Source: VFMC01 sp050248155 (lineage in GTDB: Bacteria > Actinomycetota > Acidimicrobiia > Acidimicrobiales > Ilumatobacteraceae). From it: a stretch of 64,000 nt of DNA. Where the stretch lies: NCBI GenBank assembly GCA_050248155.1, contig JBFWSW010000011.1, forward strand, positions 33,782 to 97,781, written 5' to 3'. The position numbers were made by a program, and so were the translations under genes. Of this stretch, positions 27,149-35,028 are shown in pieces. The notes under the pieces were generated by a model. It was not told where the DNA came from. It saw nothing but the letters and a program-made list of their open reading frames with translations, and searched no databases. The stretch's first letter is position 1; each line of letters begins with the position of its first letter.

Positions 27149-30100
27149 ATGAGCTACCCGAACGTCGAGCCACAGCCGAGCTTCCCTCGCCTCGAGGGCG
27201 AGATCCTCTCGTTCTGGGAGGGTGATCGCACCTTCGAGGCGTCGATCGACGCGCGCGCCGGCGCCGACGACTACGTGTTCTACGACGGTCCTCCGTTCGC
27301 CAACGGATTGCCGCACTACGGGCACCTGCTGACGGGCTTCGTGAAGGACGCGGTGCCGCGATATCGCACCATGCGCGGCCAGCGGGTCGAGCGCCGCTTC
27401 GGCTGGGACTGTCACGGCCTGCCCGCGGAGGTCGTCGTCGAGAAGGAGCTCGGCATCAGCGGCCACCCCGAGATCACCAAGTTCGGTGTCGAGAGGTTCA
27501 ACGCCGAGTGTCGCACGAGCGTGCTGCGCTTCACCGACGACTGGCACCGCTACGTCACCCGCCAGGCCCGTTGGGTCGACTTCGAGAACGACTACAAGAC
27601 CCTCGACCTCTCGTACATGGAGAGCGTCATGTGGGCATTCAAGTCCTTGTGGGACAAGGGCCTCGTGTACGAGGGCTTCCGCGTGCTCGCGTACTGCTGG
27701 CGGTGCGAGACCCCGCTCAGCAACACCGAGACGCGCATGGACGACGTGTACCACGAGCGCCAGGACCCCGCACTGACCGTGCAGTTCCAGCTCGACTCGG
27801 GCGAGCGGATCCTCGCCTGGACGACCACGCCGTGGACGCTGCCCAGCAACCTGGCCCTCGCCGTCGGCCCCGACATCACCTACGCGGTGATGGAGGAGGA
27901 CGGCGTGCGCTACATCCTCGCCGAGTCGCGCCTCGCGGCCTACGAGCGCGAGCTCGCGAACGCGAGGCAGGTGGGCACGTTGACCGGTGCCGATCTCGTC
28001 GGTCGCCGGTACACGCCGCTCTACCCGTTCTTCGCCGACACACCGAACGCGTTCCACGTCCTCGCCGCCGACTACGTCAGCACCGAGGACGGCACCGGCG
28101 TCGTGCACATGGCACCTGGCTTCGGCGAGGAGGACCAGAACGTCTGCAACGCGGTGGGCATCCCGACGGTGTGCCCGATGGACGAGCACGGACGGTTCAC
28201 GGCGGAGGTCGCGCCGTGGGCCGGTGTGCACGTGTTCGATGCGAACGCCGACGTCATCAAGGACCTGAAGGCGCGAGGCGTGGTGGTCCGCCACGACAGC
28301 TACCAGCACTCGTACCCGCACTGCTGGCGGTGCGCCGAGCCCTTGGTGTACCGCGCCATCAGCTCGTGGTTCGTGCAGGTCACCGCGTTCCGCGACCGCA
28401 TGGTCGAGCTCAACCAGCAGATCACGTGGGTGCCCGAGCACATCAAGGAAGGCAGCTTCGGCAAGTGGCTGGCGAACGCGCGCGACTGGAGCATCAGCCG
28501 CAACCGCTTCTGGGGTTCGCCGATCCCGGTGTGGAAGAGCGACGATCCCGCCTTCCCGCGCGTCGACGCGTACGGGTCGATCGCCGATCTCGAGCGCGAC
28601 TTCGGTGTGACGATCACCGATCTCCATCGCCCGTTCGTGGACGACCTGGTCCGGCCCAACCCCGACGATCCGTCGGGTCGGTCGATGATGCGCCGCGTCC
28701 CCGAGGTGCTCGACTGCTGGTTCGAGTCCGGCAGCATGCCCTTCGCCCAGGTGCACTACCCGTTCGAGAACCGCGAGTGGTTCGAGAGCCACTACCCGGG
28801 CGACTTCATCGTCGAGTACATCGGCCAGACCCGCGGTTGGTTCTACACGCTGCACGTCCTCGCCACCGCGCTGTTCGATCGGCCGTCGTTCAGCACCTGC
28901 GTCAGCCATGGCATCGTGCTCGGCGACGACGGTCTGAAGATGTCGAAGAGCCTGCAGAACTACCCCGACCCGATGATGGTGTTCGACACCTACGGCAGCG
29001 ATGCGATGCGGTGGTACCTGCTCAGCTCGGCCATCCTGCGGGGCACCGACCTGGCCGTCACCGAGGAGGGCATCCGCGACACGGTGCGCCAGGTGCTCCT
29101 CCCGATCTGGAACACGTGGTACTTCCTCACCCTGTACGCCAACGCGGAGGGGACCCAGGGCACCTACCTGCCCGACGTCGCACCCGGTGCCGACGTGCTC
29201 GATCGGTACATCCTCGCGAAGACGCACGATCTCGTCGCCGACATGACCGCACAGCTCGACGAGTACGACCTGTTCGCGGCCTGCGCGACCGTGCGAGCGT
29301 TCCTCGACGCGCTGACGAACTGGTACGTGCGGCGCAGCCGCGACCGGTTCTGGTCGGGCGAGCAGGCAGCGATCGACACCTTGCACACCGTGCTCTCGGT
29401 GCTGTGCCGGGTGGCGGCGCCCTTGCTGCCGCTCACGACCGAGGCCGTCTACCGCGGCCTCACCGGCGAGCGGAGCGTCCACCTCACCGACTGGCCCGAC
29501 GCGTCGTCGTTGCCGGCCGATCCCGACCTCGTCGCGACCATGGACCTCGCTCGGGACGTGTGCAACGCGACGCTGCGCATCCGCAAGGCGCACCACCGCC
29601 GCGTGCGCCTCCCGCTCGCGACGCTCACCGTCGCTGTCGCCGACGCCGATCGGTTGACCGACTTCACCGCGCTCATCGCGGACGAGGTGAACGTCAAGCG
29701 GGTCGTGCTCACCGACGACGTCGCGTCCGTCGCGCACCACGAGCTCCAGGTGGTCCCGGCCGCGCTCGGACCACGACTCGCGGGCGGCACGCAGGCGGTC
29801 ATCAAGGCCGTGAAGGCGGGCGACTGGCACGTGGACGGCGATCAGGTGGTGGCGGGCGGAGTCGAGCTGCACCCGGGGGAGTACCAGCTGAAGCTGGTGG
29901 TCGCGGGTGACGGTGCCAGCTCGTCGCTCGGCGGTGGGAAGGGGGTCGTGGTGCTCGACACGCACGTGACCCCGGAGCTCGAGGCCGAGGGCGTCACCCG
30001 CGACCTCGTCCGGCTCGTCCAGCAGGCCCGCCGCAACGCCGGCCTGGCCGTGTCCGACCGCATCGACCTCGTGGTCGAGCTCCCCCTCGACGTGCGTCGC

Positions 30101-30238
30101 CAGGTCGAGGCCTTCCAACCGATGCTCGCCGCCGAGACCCTGGCGGTGACGATCCGCTTCGACGACGCACCGGCGATCGGGACCGAGGAGGCACGGCTCG
30201 ACGGGCATCCCGTGCGCATCCGCGTCCGCCGCAGCTGA
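27149..30238 (+). CDS. ileS: Isoleucyl-tRNA synthetase
   Basis: 1029 aa from the ATG at 27149. Class I motifs: PHYGHLLTG (HIGH-type, about 54-62) and GLKMSKSLQNYPDP (KMSKS, about 594-607). The length of about 1030 residues, the WDCHGLPAEVVVEKELG segment and the editing-domain text TTPWTLPSNLALAV indicate the long eukaryote-like IleRS class, which is often less sensitive to mupirocin. No Cys-rich C-terminal zinc domain of the short bacterial class is seen. Expression is controlled by the preceding T-box, which senses uncharged tRNA-Ile. Confidence 0.95.
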   Translation: MSYPNVEPQPSFPRLEGEILSFWEGDRTFEASIDARAGADDYVFYDGPPFANGLPHYGHLLTGFVKDAVPRYRTMRGQRVERRFGWDCHGLPAEVVVEKELGISGHPEITKFGVERFNAECRTSVLRFTDDWHRYVTRQARWVDFENDYKTLDLSYMESVMWAFKSLWDKGLVYEGFRVLAYCWRCETPLSNTETRMDDVYHERQDPALTVQFQLDSGERILAWTTTPWTLPSNLALAVGPDITYAVMEEDGVRYILAESRLAAYERELANARQVGTLTGADLVGRRYTPLYPFFADTPNAFHVLAADYVSTEDGTGVVHMAPGFGEEDQNVCNAVGIPTVCPMDEHGRFTAEVAPWAGVHVFDANADVIKDLKARGVVVRHDSYQHSYPHCWRCAEPLVYRAISSWFVQVTAFRDRMVELNQQITWVPEHIKEGSFGKWLANARDWSISRNRFWGSPIPVWKSDDPAFPRVDAYGSIADLERDFGVTITDLHRPFVDDLVRPNPDDPSGRSMMRRVPEVLDCWFESGSMPFAQVHYPFENREWFESHYPGDFIVEYIGQTRGWFYTLHVLATALFDRPSFSTCVSHGIVLGDDGLKMSKSLQNYPDPMMVFDTYGSDAMRWYLLSSAILRGTDLAVTEEGIRDTVRQVLLPIWNTWYFLTLYANAEGTQGTYLPDVAPGADVLDRYILAKTHDLVADMTAQLDEYDLFAACATVRAFLDALTNWYVRRSRDRFWSGEQAAIDTLHTVLSVLCRVAAPLLPLTTEAVYRGLTGERSVHLTDWPDASSLPADPDLVATMDLARDVCNATLRIRKAHHRRVRLPLATLTVAVADADRLTDFTALIADEVNVKRVVLTDDVASVAHHELQVVPAALGPRLAGGTQAVIKAVKAGDWHVDGDQVVAGGVELHPGEYQLKLVVAGDGASSSLGGGKGVVVLDTHVTPELEAEGVTRDLVRLVQQARRNAGLAVSDRIDLVVELPLDVRRQVEAFQPMLAAETLAVTIRFDDAPAIGTEEARLDGHPVRIRVRRS

Positions 30239-30313
30239 CCGGCGTCGCCCCATCGACCGGTCGTACCGGATATCATCCGGCGCTCAGTTCGGTCGACGGA
30301 GGTTCACCCGATC

Positions 30314-31195
30314 ATGGCCACCGCCAAGAAGGTACCTGCTCACAAGCACAGCGCCCGCTCAGCGGTCTCCGTCACAGCCGCGACTGCGAAGGGAAAGGCC
30401 GCGAAGGTCGCCCCGGCCAAGAAGGCGCCGGCGGCCAAGGCGCCGGCTCGTCCAGCCGCCGCGAAGGGCAAGGCGGCAGCGGCCGCACCCACCAAGAAGC
30501 AGGCCCCGGCTCCTGCCAAGAAGCAGGCTCCGGCGCCGGTCAAGAAGCAGCCTGCCGCACCGGCGAAGGCCACGAGCAAGCCGGCCCGGACGGCGGCGCA
30601 GCCCGCACGCACGACCGGGTCGAAAGCCACCACGACCAAGCACACGACCACATCCGCCACACCGAGCCGATCGAAGACCCCCCACACGATGCCCAGCACC
30701 TCCTCCACCCCCACCAAGTCAGCCAAGCCGGCACCGAAGAAGGCGCCCGCGCCGGCAGCTCCCGCGGCGGCGCTGCCCGCCCCGGTCAAGGGCGAGAAGG
30801 ACGGCGTGAAGTTCACCAAGGACTTCGACGCGAAGTTCCTCCTCGCTCAGCGCGAGCTCCTCCTCGCCGAGCGCGAGGCGCTCACCGGGCAGGCCATGCG
30901 CCTCGAGGACGAGGCCAACTCGCTCATCGAGGAGCAGGAGATGGGCGACGTGCAGTTCGACGACGAGGGCGGCGAGGGTGACACGATGGTGGTCGAGCGC
31001 GAGCGCGACCTCGCGCTGTCCGCCCAGGCCCGCCAGATCATCGCCGACATCGACGCGGCGCTCGAACGGCTCGCGCAGGGCACGTACGGGTACTCCCTCG
31101 AGTCCGGCCGGCCGATCGGACGCGAGCGGTTGCAGGCCATCCCGTGGGCCACGGTGCTCGTCGAGGAGAAGGTCGGCGGCATCGGCCGTCGCTGA
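30314..31195 (+). CDS. DksA/TraR-like protein without zinc cysteines, histone-like tail
   Basis: 293 aa. Residues 1-155 are Lys/Ala/Pro-rich, with KKQAPAP repeated, like the C-terminal tails of actinobacterial HupB or histone H1. Residues 160-293 look like the DksA/TraR coiled-coil and C4 domain: AQRELLLAEREALTGQ, then GTYGYSLESGRPIGRERLQA and IPWATVLVEEK. Where a normal zinc finger has CxxC...CxxC, this protein has Ser, Ser, Val and Glu, so it has no cysteines there. Preceded by GGAGG at about 12 bases. Binding to RNA polymerase or DNA is inferred, not shown. Confidence 0.75.
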   Translation: MATAKKVPAHKHSARSAVSVTAATAKGKAAKVAPAKKAPAAKAPARPAAAKGKAAAAAPTKKQAPAPAKKQAPAPVKKQPAAPAKATSKPARTAAQPARTTGSKATTTKHTTTSATPSRSKTPHTMPSTSSTPTKSAKPAPKKAPAPAAPAAALPAPVKGEKDGVKFTKDFDAKFLLAQRELLLAEREALTGQAMRLEDEANSLIEEQEMGDVQFDDEGGEGDTMVVERERDLALSAQARQIIADIDAALERLAQGTYGYSLESGRPIGRERLQAIPWATVLVEEKVGGIGRR

Positions 31196-31205
31196 GCCGC
31201 TCTCG

Positions 31206-31745
31206 ATGGACGATCCCACCTCTGCGGCGGCGTCCGACCGTCGCGCCGGGCGTCCGTCGATCGCCTCGTCGTGGCAGGCACGCCTCGCGCCGGTCAGCCT
31301 CGCCGTCGCCGCGGTCGTCGTCATCCTCGATCAACTCAGCAAGCACTGGGCGGTGAACGCCCTGAGCGACGGTCGCGAGCGACACGTCGTCTGGACCCTC
31401 CAGTGGAACCTCGCCTACAACACGGGCATGGCGTTCTCGCGCGGTCGCGGCCTCGGGCCGGTGATCGCGCTGTTCGCATTGCTCGTCGTCATCCTGCTCG
31501 TGGTGTCGACGGCGAAGGTCGAGACCAGGCTGGGGCGGATCTCGGCGGGCCTGTTGATCGGTGGTGCGCTCGGCAACCTCGTCGATCGCGTGTTCCGCGG
31601 CGACGGGTGGCTCCACGGTGCGGTGATCGACTTCATCGACCTCCAGTGGTGGCCGATCTTCAACGTGGCCGACATGGGGATCTCGTGCGGTGCGGTGCTG
31701 TTCGCGCTCAGCTCGCTCACCACACCCGGGCGTCGCCAGTCGTGA
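31206..31745 (+). CDS. lspA: Lipoprotein signal peptidase
   Basis: 179 aa from ATG 31206; four hydrophobic helices. Motifs: VVILDQLSKHWAV (about 39-51), WNLAYNTGMAFS, and the two catalytic Asp regions GNLVDRVFRG (about 123-132) and IFNVADMGIS (about 150-159). Type II signal peptidase that trims lipoproteins after diacylglyceryl transfer. The frame is open upstream inside the previous gene, but this ATG lies 10 bases after its stop and gives the usual length. Followed directly by rluD. Confidence 0.94.
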   Translation: MDDPTSAAASDRRAGRPSIASSWQARLAPVSLAVAAVVVILDQLSKHWAVNALSDGRERHVVWTLQWNLAYNTGMAFSRGRGLGPVIALFALLVVILLVVSTAKVETRLGRISAGLLIGGALGNLVDRVFRGDGWLHGAVIDFIDLQWWPIFNVADMGISCGAVLFALSSLTTPGRRQS

Positions 31746-31768
31746 TCGAGCCGTCGTGATCGAGGAGT
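31741..31768 (+). repeat. 14-bp imperfect tandem duplication at the lspA/rluD junction
   Basis: The text cgtgatcgagccgt is followed at once by cgtgatcgaggagt. The first copy holds the lspA stop; the second holds the GTG start of the next gene. Confidence 0.7.
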
Positions 31769-32694
31769 CCGTGCCGGCTGCACTGGCGGGCGAGCGGCTC
31801 GACCGCATCGTCGCGATCATCACGGGAGCCAGCCGCGCCGATGCGGCGACGCTGGTGACGGCGGGCGGCGTGCGCGTCGACGGCAACGTGGTCACGAGCG
31901 GCAAGATCCGCCTCGAGACCGGACAGGGGGTGGCCGTCGATCCCGACCTGTTGCCACGGCCGAGCCTGCCCCAGGCCGATCCGTCGGTCGATGTCGTGGT
32001 CGTGCATGCCGACGAGGACGTCATCGTCGTGGACAAGCCCGCCGGCCTGGTCGTCCACCCAGGTGCGGGCAACCCGGACGGGACGCTGGTCAACGGCCTG
32101 CTGGCCCGGTTCCCCGAGATCGCGTCCGTGGGGCAGCCGGCCCGGCCCGGCATCGTGCACCGCCTCGACGTCGGCACATCCGGGCTGCTGGTCGTCGCCC
32201 GGACCGCCGTCGCGTACGACCTGCTGGTCGCGGCCCTCGCGGCTCGCGACGTCGGCCGGACCTACCGGACGCTCGTGTGGGGCCACCCGGCGAACCCGCA
32301 CGGCGTCATCGACGCGCCGATCGGTCGCGACCATCGCGACCCGATGCGGATGGCGGTCGTCGTGGACGGACGCCCCGCGCGCACGCACTTCCGGGTCCTG
32401 CGCACCTACCGAGAGCGAGTCGACGCAGCCGAGGTCGAATGCCGCCTCGAGACGGGCCGTACGCACCAGATCCGGGTCCACCTCGCGGCGATCGGCCATC
32501 CCGTCGTCGGTGACCCGCTGTACGGAGGCGTCCGGACGGGCATCACCGCGCCGCGCCCGGTGCTGCACGCGGCCGAGCTGACGTTCGCGCATCCCGCCAC
32601 GGGCCGGACGATGCGATTCGAGTCGGCACTTCCCGACGACCTGCGTGCGGTGATCGCGTCGCTCGGGCCTGCCGACCCCTCGACGGAGGCGTGA
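31756..32694 (+). CDS. rluD: RluA/RluD-family pseudouridine synthase
   Basis: 312 aa from the GTG at 31756. An N-terminal S4 RNA-binding domain (GERLDRIVAIITGASRADAA) precedes the catalytic domain: DKPAGLVVHPGAGN, HRLDVGTSGLLVV (about 134-146, catalytic Asp), GRTHQIRVHLAAIGHPVVGD. It modifies uridines of 23S rRNA in known members. The catalytic segment usually reads RLDKDTSG; here RLDVGTSG, a known actinobacterial variant. Probably co-transcribed with lspA, as in many bacteria. Confidence 0.9.
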   Translation: MIEESVPAALAGERLDRIVAIITGASRADAATLVTAGGVRVDGNVVTSGKIRLETGQGVAVDPDLLPRPSLPQADPSVDVVVVHADEDVIVVDKPAGLVVHPGAGNPDGTLVNGLLARFPEIASVGQPARPGIVHRLDVGTSGLLVVARTAVAYDLLVAALAARDVGRTYRTLVWGHPANPHGVIDAPIGRDHRDPMRMAVVVDGRPARTHFRVLRTYRERVDAAEVECRLETGRTHQIRVHLAAIGHPVVGDPLYGGVRTGITAPRPVLHAAELTFAHPATGRTMRFESALPDDLRAVIASLGPADPSTEA

Positions 32695-32698
32695 CGTC

Positions 32699-33175
32699 TC
32701 AGACGGGTGAGGTGGCCACCTGGGCGACGACAGCGCTGCGGTCGGGCCACGGAGCCTGCCCCTGCGCGACCTGTGCCACCTGGGCCAGGGTGAAGCCGTC
32801 GAGCAGCCGGCGCATGTGATCGCCGGCGAGCTTCCAGATCGCGTACAGCACGCACTGGCCCTCGTGGTCGCACGAGCCGTCCTGGTGGGGCTCGCCGAAG
32901 TCGCCGAGCGAGATCGGGCCGTCGACCGCGGCGAGCACCTCGCTCAGGCGGATCTCCTCCGGTGACCGGGCGAGCACGTAGCCGCCGCCGACGCCCCGCT
33001 TCGAGCGCACGAGGCCCGCGCCCTTCAGCGCCAGCAGGATCTGCTCGAGATAGGGCTGCGGGATGGCAGTGCGCTCGGCGATGTCGCGCACGCTGGTGGG
33101 GCCGGGATCGCGCTGGTGCAGCGTGAGCGAGAGCAACGCCCGGCAGGCGTAATCACCCTTGCTCGACACTCGCAT
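32699..33175 (-). CDS. Rrf2-family transcriptional regulator
   Basis: 158 aa from ATG 33175. The N-terminal winged helix MRVSSKGDYACRALLSLTLH, RTAIPQPYLEQILLALKGAG and SKRGVGGGYVLAR is typical of Rrf2 proteins. Two cysteines in GSCDHEGQCVLYAIW (about 100 and 106) may hold an Fe-S cluster; the third Cys of IscR/NsrR is not present in this segment. Possible roles are Fe-S, nitric-oxide or cysteine-related control; this cannot be settled from sequence. Its TACCAT -10 element lies 6 bases before the ATG, suggesting a leaderless message. Divergent from the phosphodiesterase gene. Confidence 0.88.
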   Translation of the reverse strand: MRVSSKGDYACRALLSLTLHQRDPGPTSVRDIAERTAIPQPYLEQILLALKGAGLVRSKRGVGGGYVLARSPEEIRLSEVLAAVDGPISLGDFGEPHQDGSCDHEGQCVLYAIWKLAGDHMRRLLDGFTLAQVAQVAQGQAPWPDRSAVVAQVATSPV

Positions 33176-33181
33176 GAGCAC

Positions 33182-33187
33182 ATGGTA
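33182..33187 (-). promoter_or_regulatory. TACCAT -10 element of the Rrf2 gene
   Basis: Read on the minus strand, TACCAT is followed by 6 bases and the ATG at 33175. The 42-base divergent gap may also hold an Rrf2 operator; none is recognisable. Confidence 0.45.
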
Positions 33188-33217
33188 GGTGCAAAATCGC
33201 CGTCCAGGTGGTGGACT

Positions 33218-34333
33218 GTGCTCACCGTGGCTCCGCTCCCGATCATCCCCCGATACAGCGGCCCGAACGTGCGTGGGCTCGTCCCGGCGTTCCTCGGCCC
33301 GCCCGGCACGGCCAAGCCCGAGTGGGTGCCGGCCTGCGCCGCCGCCGCACGCCAGGTGGTGCTGCTCGTCCTCGACGGGCTCGGCTGGGAGCAGCTCGTG
33401 GCGCGTCGGCACCTCGCTCCGACGCTCGCGTCGATGGAGGGCGGTCCCATCACCACGGTGGCCCCGACGACGACGGCCACCGCGCTCACCTCGATCGCGA
33501 CGGGCCTGACGCCGGGCGAGCACGGCCTGATCGGCTATCGCATGGACGTCGGTGGCGACGTCTTGAACGTGCTGCGCTGGCACACCGACCGTGCCGGCGA
33601 CGCGCGGCGCCTGCACGAGCCGGCGCGGTTGCAGCCGTTCGTGCCGTTCATGGGTGAAGCCGTCCCTGTCATCAGCAAGGCCGAGCTCGAATCGAGCGGC
33701 TTCACAGCGGCCCACCTGCGCGGGTCGTTGCCGGTGGGATGGCGTGCCGCGTCGAGCCTCGCGGTCACCGTCGGCGAGCAGCTGCGCGCGGGCCAGCGGT
33801 TCGTGTACGCCTACTACGACGGTGTCGACAAGATCGCCCACGAGCGCGGGTTCGGGCCGTACTACGACGCCGAGCTCGCAGCCGCCGACCGCCTCGTCGC
33901 GTCGGTCATCGATGCGCTGCCGGCCGGTGCGGCGCTCGTCGTCACCGCCGACCACGGCCAGGTGCACGTGGGAGATCGGACGCTGCCGCCGTCCGGCGAC
34001 GTGCTGCGCTACACCCACCACTCCTCGGGTGAGGGTCGCTTCCGCTGGTTCCACGCCAAGCCCGGCGCCGCCGACGAGCTGACTGCCGCGGCGAAGGACG
34101 CCCACGGAGATCTCGCCTGGGTGGTCACGCGCCAGCAGGTGCTCGACGAGGCGTGGTTCGGCCCCGTCGTCAGCCCTCCGGTGCAGGCGCGGCTCGGCGA
34201 CGTCGCGCTCGTCGCGTACGAGGACGTCAGCTTCGACGATCCGTCCGATTCGGGTCCGTACCCGCTCGTCTGCCGCCACGGGTCGCTCACCTCGGCCGAG
34301 GTGTATGTTCCACTGGTCGCTGCTGCAGCCTGA
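33218..34333 (+). CDS. Type I phosphodiesterase / nucleotide pyrophosphatase-like protein
   Basis: 371 aa from GTG 33218, preceded by AGGTGG at a good distance; ATG 33182 is an alternative but overlaps the Rrf2 promoter. The alkaline-phosphatase superfamily fold is indicated by LLVLDGLGWEQL (metal Asp), the nucleophile region TVAPTTTATALTSIATG, GEHGLIGYRM, and VVTADHGQVHVG with the late metal ligands. No signal peptide is seen, so it is probably cytoplasmic. The substrate is unknown; nucleotide sugars or other phosphodiesters are typical. Confidence 0.82.
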   Translation: MLTVAPLPIIPRYSGPNVRGLVPAFLGPPGTAKPEWVPACAAAARQVVLLVLDGLGWEQLVARRHLAPTLASMEGGPITTVAPTTTATALTSIATGLTPGEHGLIGYRMDVGGDVLNVLRWHTDRAGDARRLHEPARLQPFVPFMGEAVPVISKAELESSGFTAAHLRGSLPVGWRAASSLAVTVGEQLRAGQRFVYAYYDGVDKIAHERGFGPYYDAELAAADRLVASVIDALPAGAALVVTADHGQVHVGDRTLPPSGDVLRYTHHSSGEGRFRWFHAKPGAADELTAAAKDAHGDLAWVVTRQQVLDEAWFGPVVSPPVQARLGDVALVAYEDVSFDDPSDSGPYPLVCRHGSLTSAEVYVPLVAAAA

Positions 34334-34339
34334 CTTCTG

Positions 34340-34372
34340 CCCCCACCTGCCCCCTCCCACCTGCCCTCCCAC
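34340..34372. repeat. C-rich tract with CACCTGCCC repeats (G-rich on minus strand)
   Basis: Three related CCCACCTGCC-type units lie between the phosphodiesterase and proteasome-activator genes. On the minus strand they give four or more runs of three or more G with short loops, which meets the usual G-quadruplex pattern. Confidence 0.55.
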
Positions 34373-34390
34373 TTGCACGGAAAGGACGCC

Positions 34391-34924
34391 ATGACGTCGT
34401 TCCCCGAACCGAACAGCACTCCGCCTCCGAGCAGCCGCACCGGTGTCCCCGATGAAGTCGAGCGGGGCGAGCTCGTCCAGCCGGACGAGCAGCAGGGCGA
34501 CGAGCCGACCGTCGAGACGGTGTCGGCGCCGGCGAAGGTCATGCGCATCGGCTCGATGGTCAAGCAGCTGCTCGAGGAGGTGCGTGCCCAGCCGCTCGAC
34601 GACGCGAGCCGCGAGCGCCTCGGCGAGATCTACGAGCGCTCGATCGTCGAGCTCGGCGAGGCGCTGTCGCCCGACCTGCAGCAGGAGCTGCACAACCTCG
34701 CGCTCCCGTTCCGCGACGGGGTCGTCCCGTCCGACGCCGAGCTGCGCATCGCCCAGGCCCAGCTCGTGGGCTGGCTCGAGGGTCTGTTCCACGGCATCCA
34801 GGCCACGCTGTTCGCGCAGCAGCTGGCGGCACGCCAGCAGCTCGAGCAGATGCGCCAGCTGCCGCCGGGGGCGGGCGGACCGGGCATGCCCGGTCAGGCC
34901 GAGCGTCCCGGCACGTATCTCTGA
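34391..34924 (+). CDS. bpa: Bacterial proteasome activator (Bpa/PafE, DUF2587)
   Basis: 177 aa, close to Mycobacterium tuberculosis Bpa in size. The helical core runs from MRIGSMVKQLLEEVRAQPLD through ELGEALSPDLQQEL to LVGWLEGLFHGIQATLFAQQ (about 52-150), with disordered ends. Known Bpa ends with GQYL, which docks into the proteasome alpha ring and opens the gate; here the end is GTYL, keeping the Tyr-Leu. It predicts that the organism has a 20S proteasome. GGAAAGGA precedes the ATG. Confidence 0.9.
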   Translation: MTSFPEPNSTPPPSSRTGVPDEVERGELVQPDEQQGDEPTVETVSAPAKVMRIGSMVKQLLEEVRAQPLDDASRERLGEIYERSIVELGEALSPDLQQELHNLALPFRDGVVPSDAELRIAQAQLVGWLEGLFHGIQATLFAQQLAARQQLEQMRQLPPGAGGPGMPGQAERPGTYL

Positions 34925-34953
34925 CGCCGGGGAACCGCGCCACACCGATCGGC

Positions 34954-34969
34954 TAGTGTCGAATGACAC
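34954..34969 (+). promoter_or_regulatory. Predicted dnaE promoter -10 overlapping a small inverted repeat
   Basis: TAGTGT (34954-34959) fits a TANNNT -10 box. It overlaps GTGTC-gaat-GACAC (34956-34969), a 5-bp inverted repeat that could be an operator. It is not the actinobacterial LexA box. Confidence 0.35.
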
Positions 34970-35028
34970 CCCTGTAGTTCGTGCCCGCGGGCGGCGCGTC
35001 GAAAGTCCAAGGAAGGAGGGGGCGGCAG

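Noticed and set aside
25535..30253. Very long antisense frame (about 1570 codons) opposite sepF, divIVA and ileS
   Set aside because: It is the shadow of well-supported genes on the plus strand. High GC makes such frames common; its product is low-complexity and has no motif.
33116..33217. Longer N-terminus for the phosphodiesterase (start at 33182 or earlier)
   Set aside because: It would overlap the Rrf2 promoter and start codon region and lacks a ribosome site; GTG 33218 has AGGTGG at a suitable distance.
34956..34969. LexA (SOS) box before dnaE
   Set aside because: GTGTC-gaat-GACAC does not match the actinobacterial GAAC-N4-GTTC consensus.
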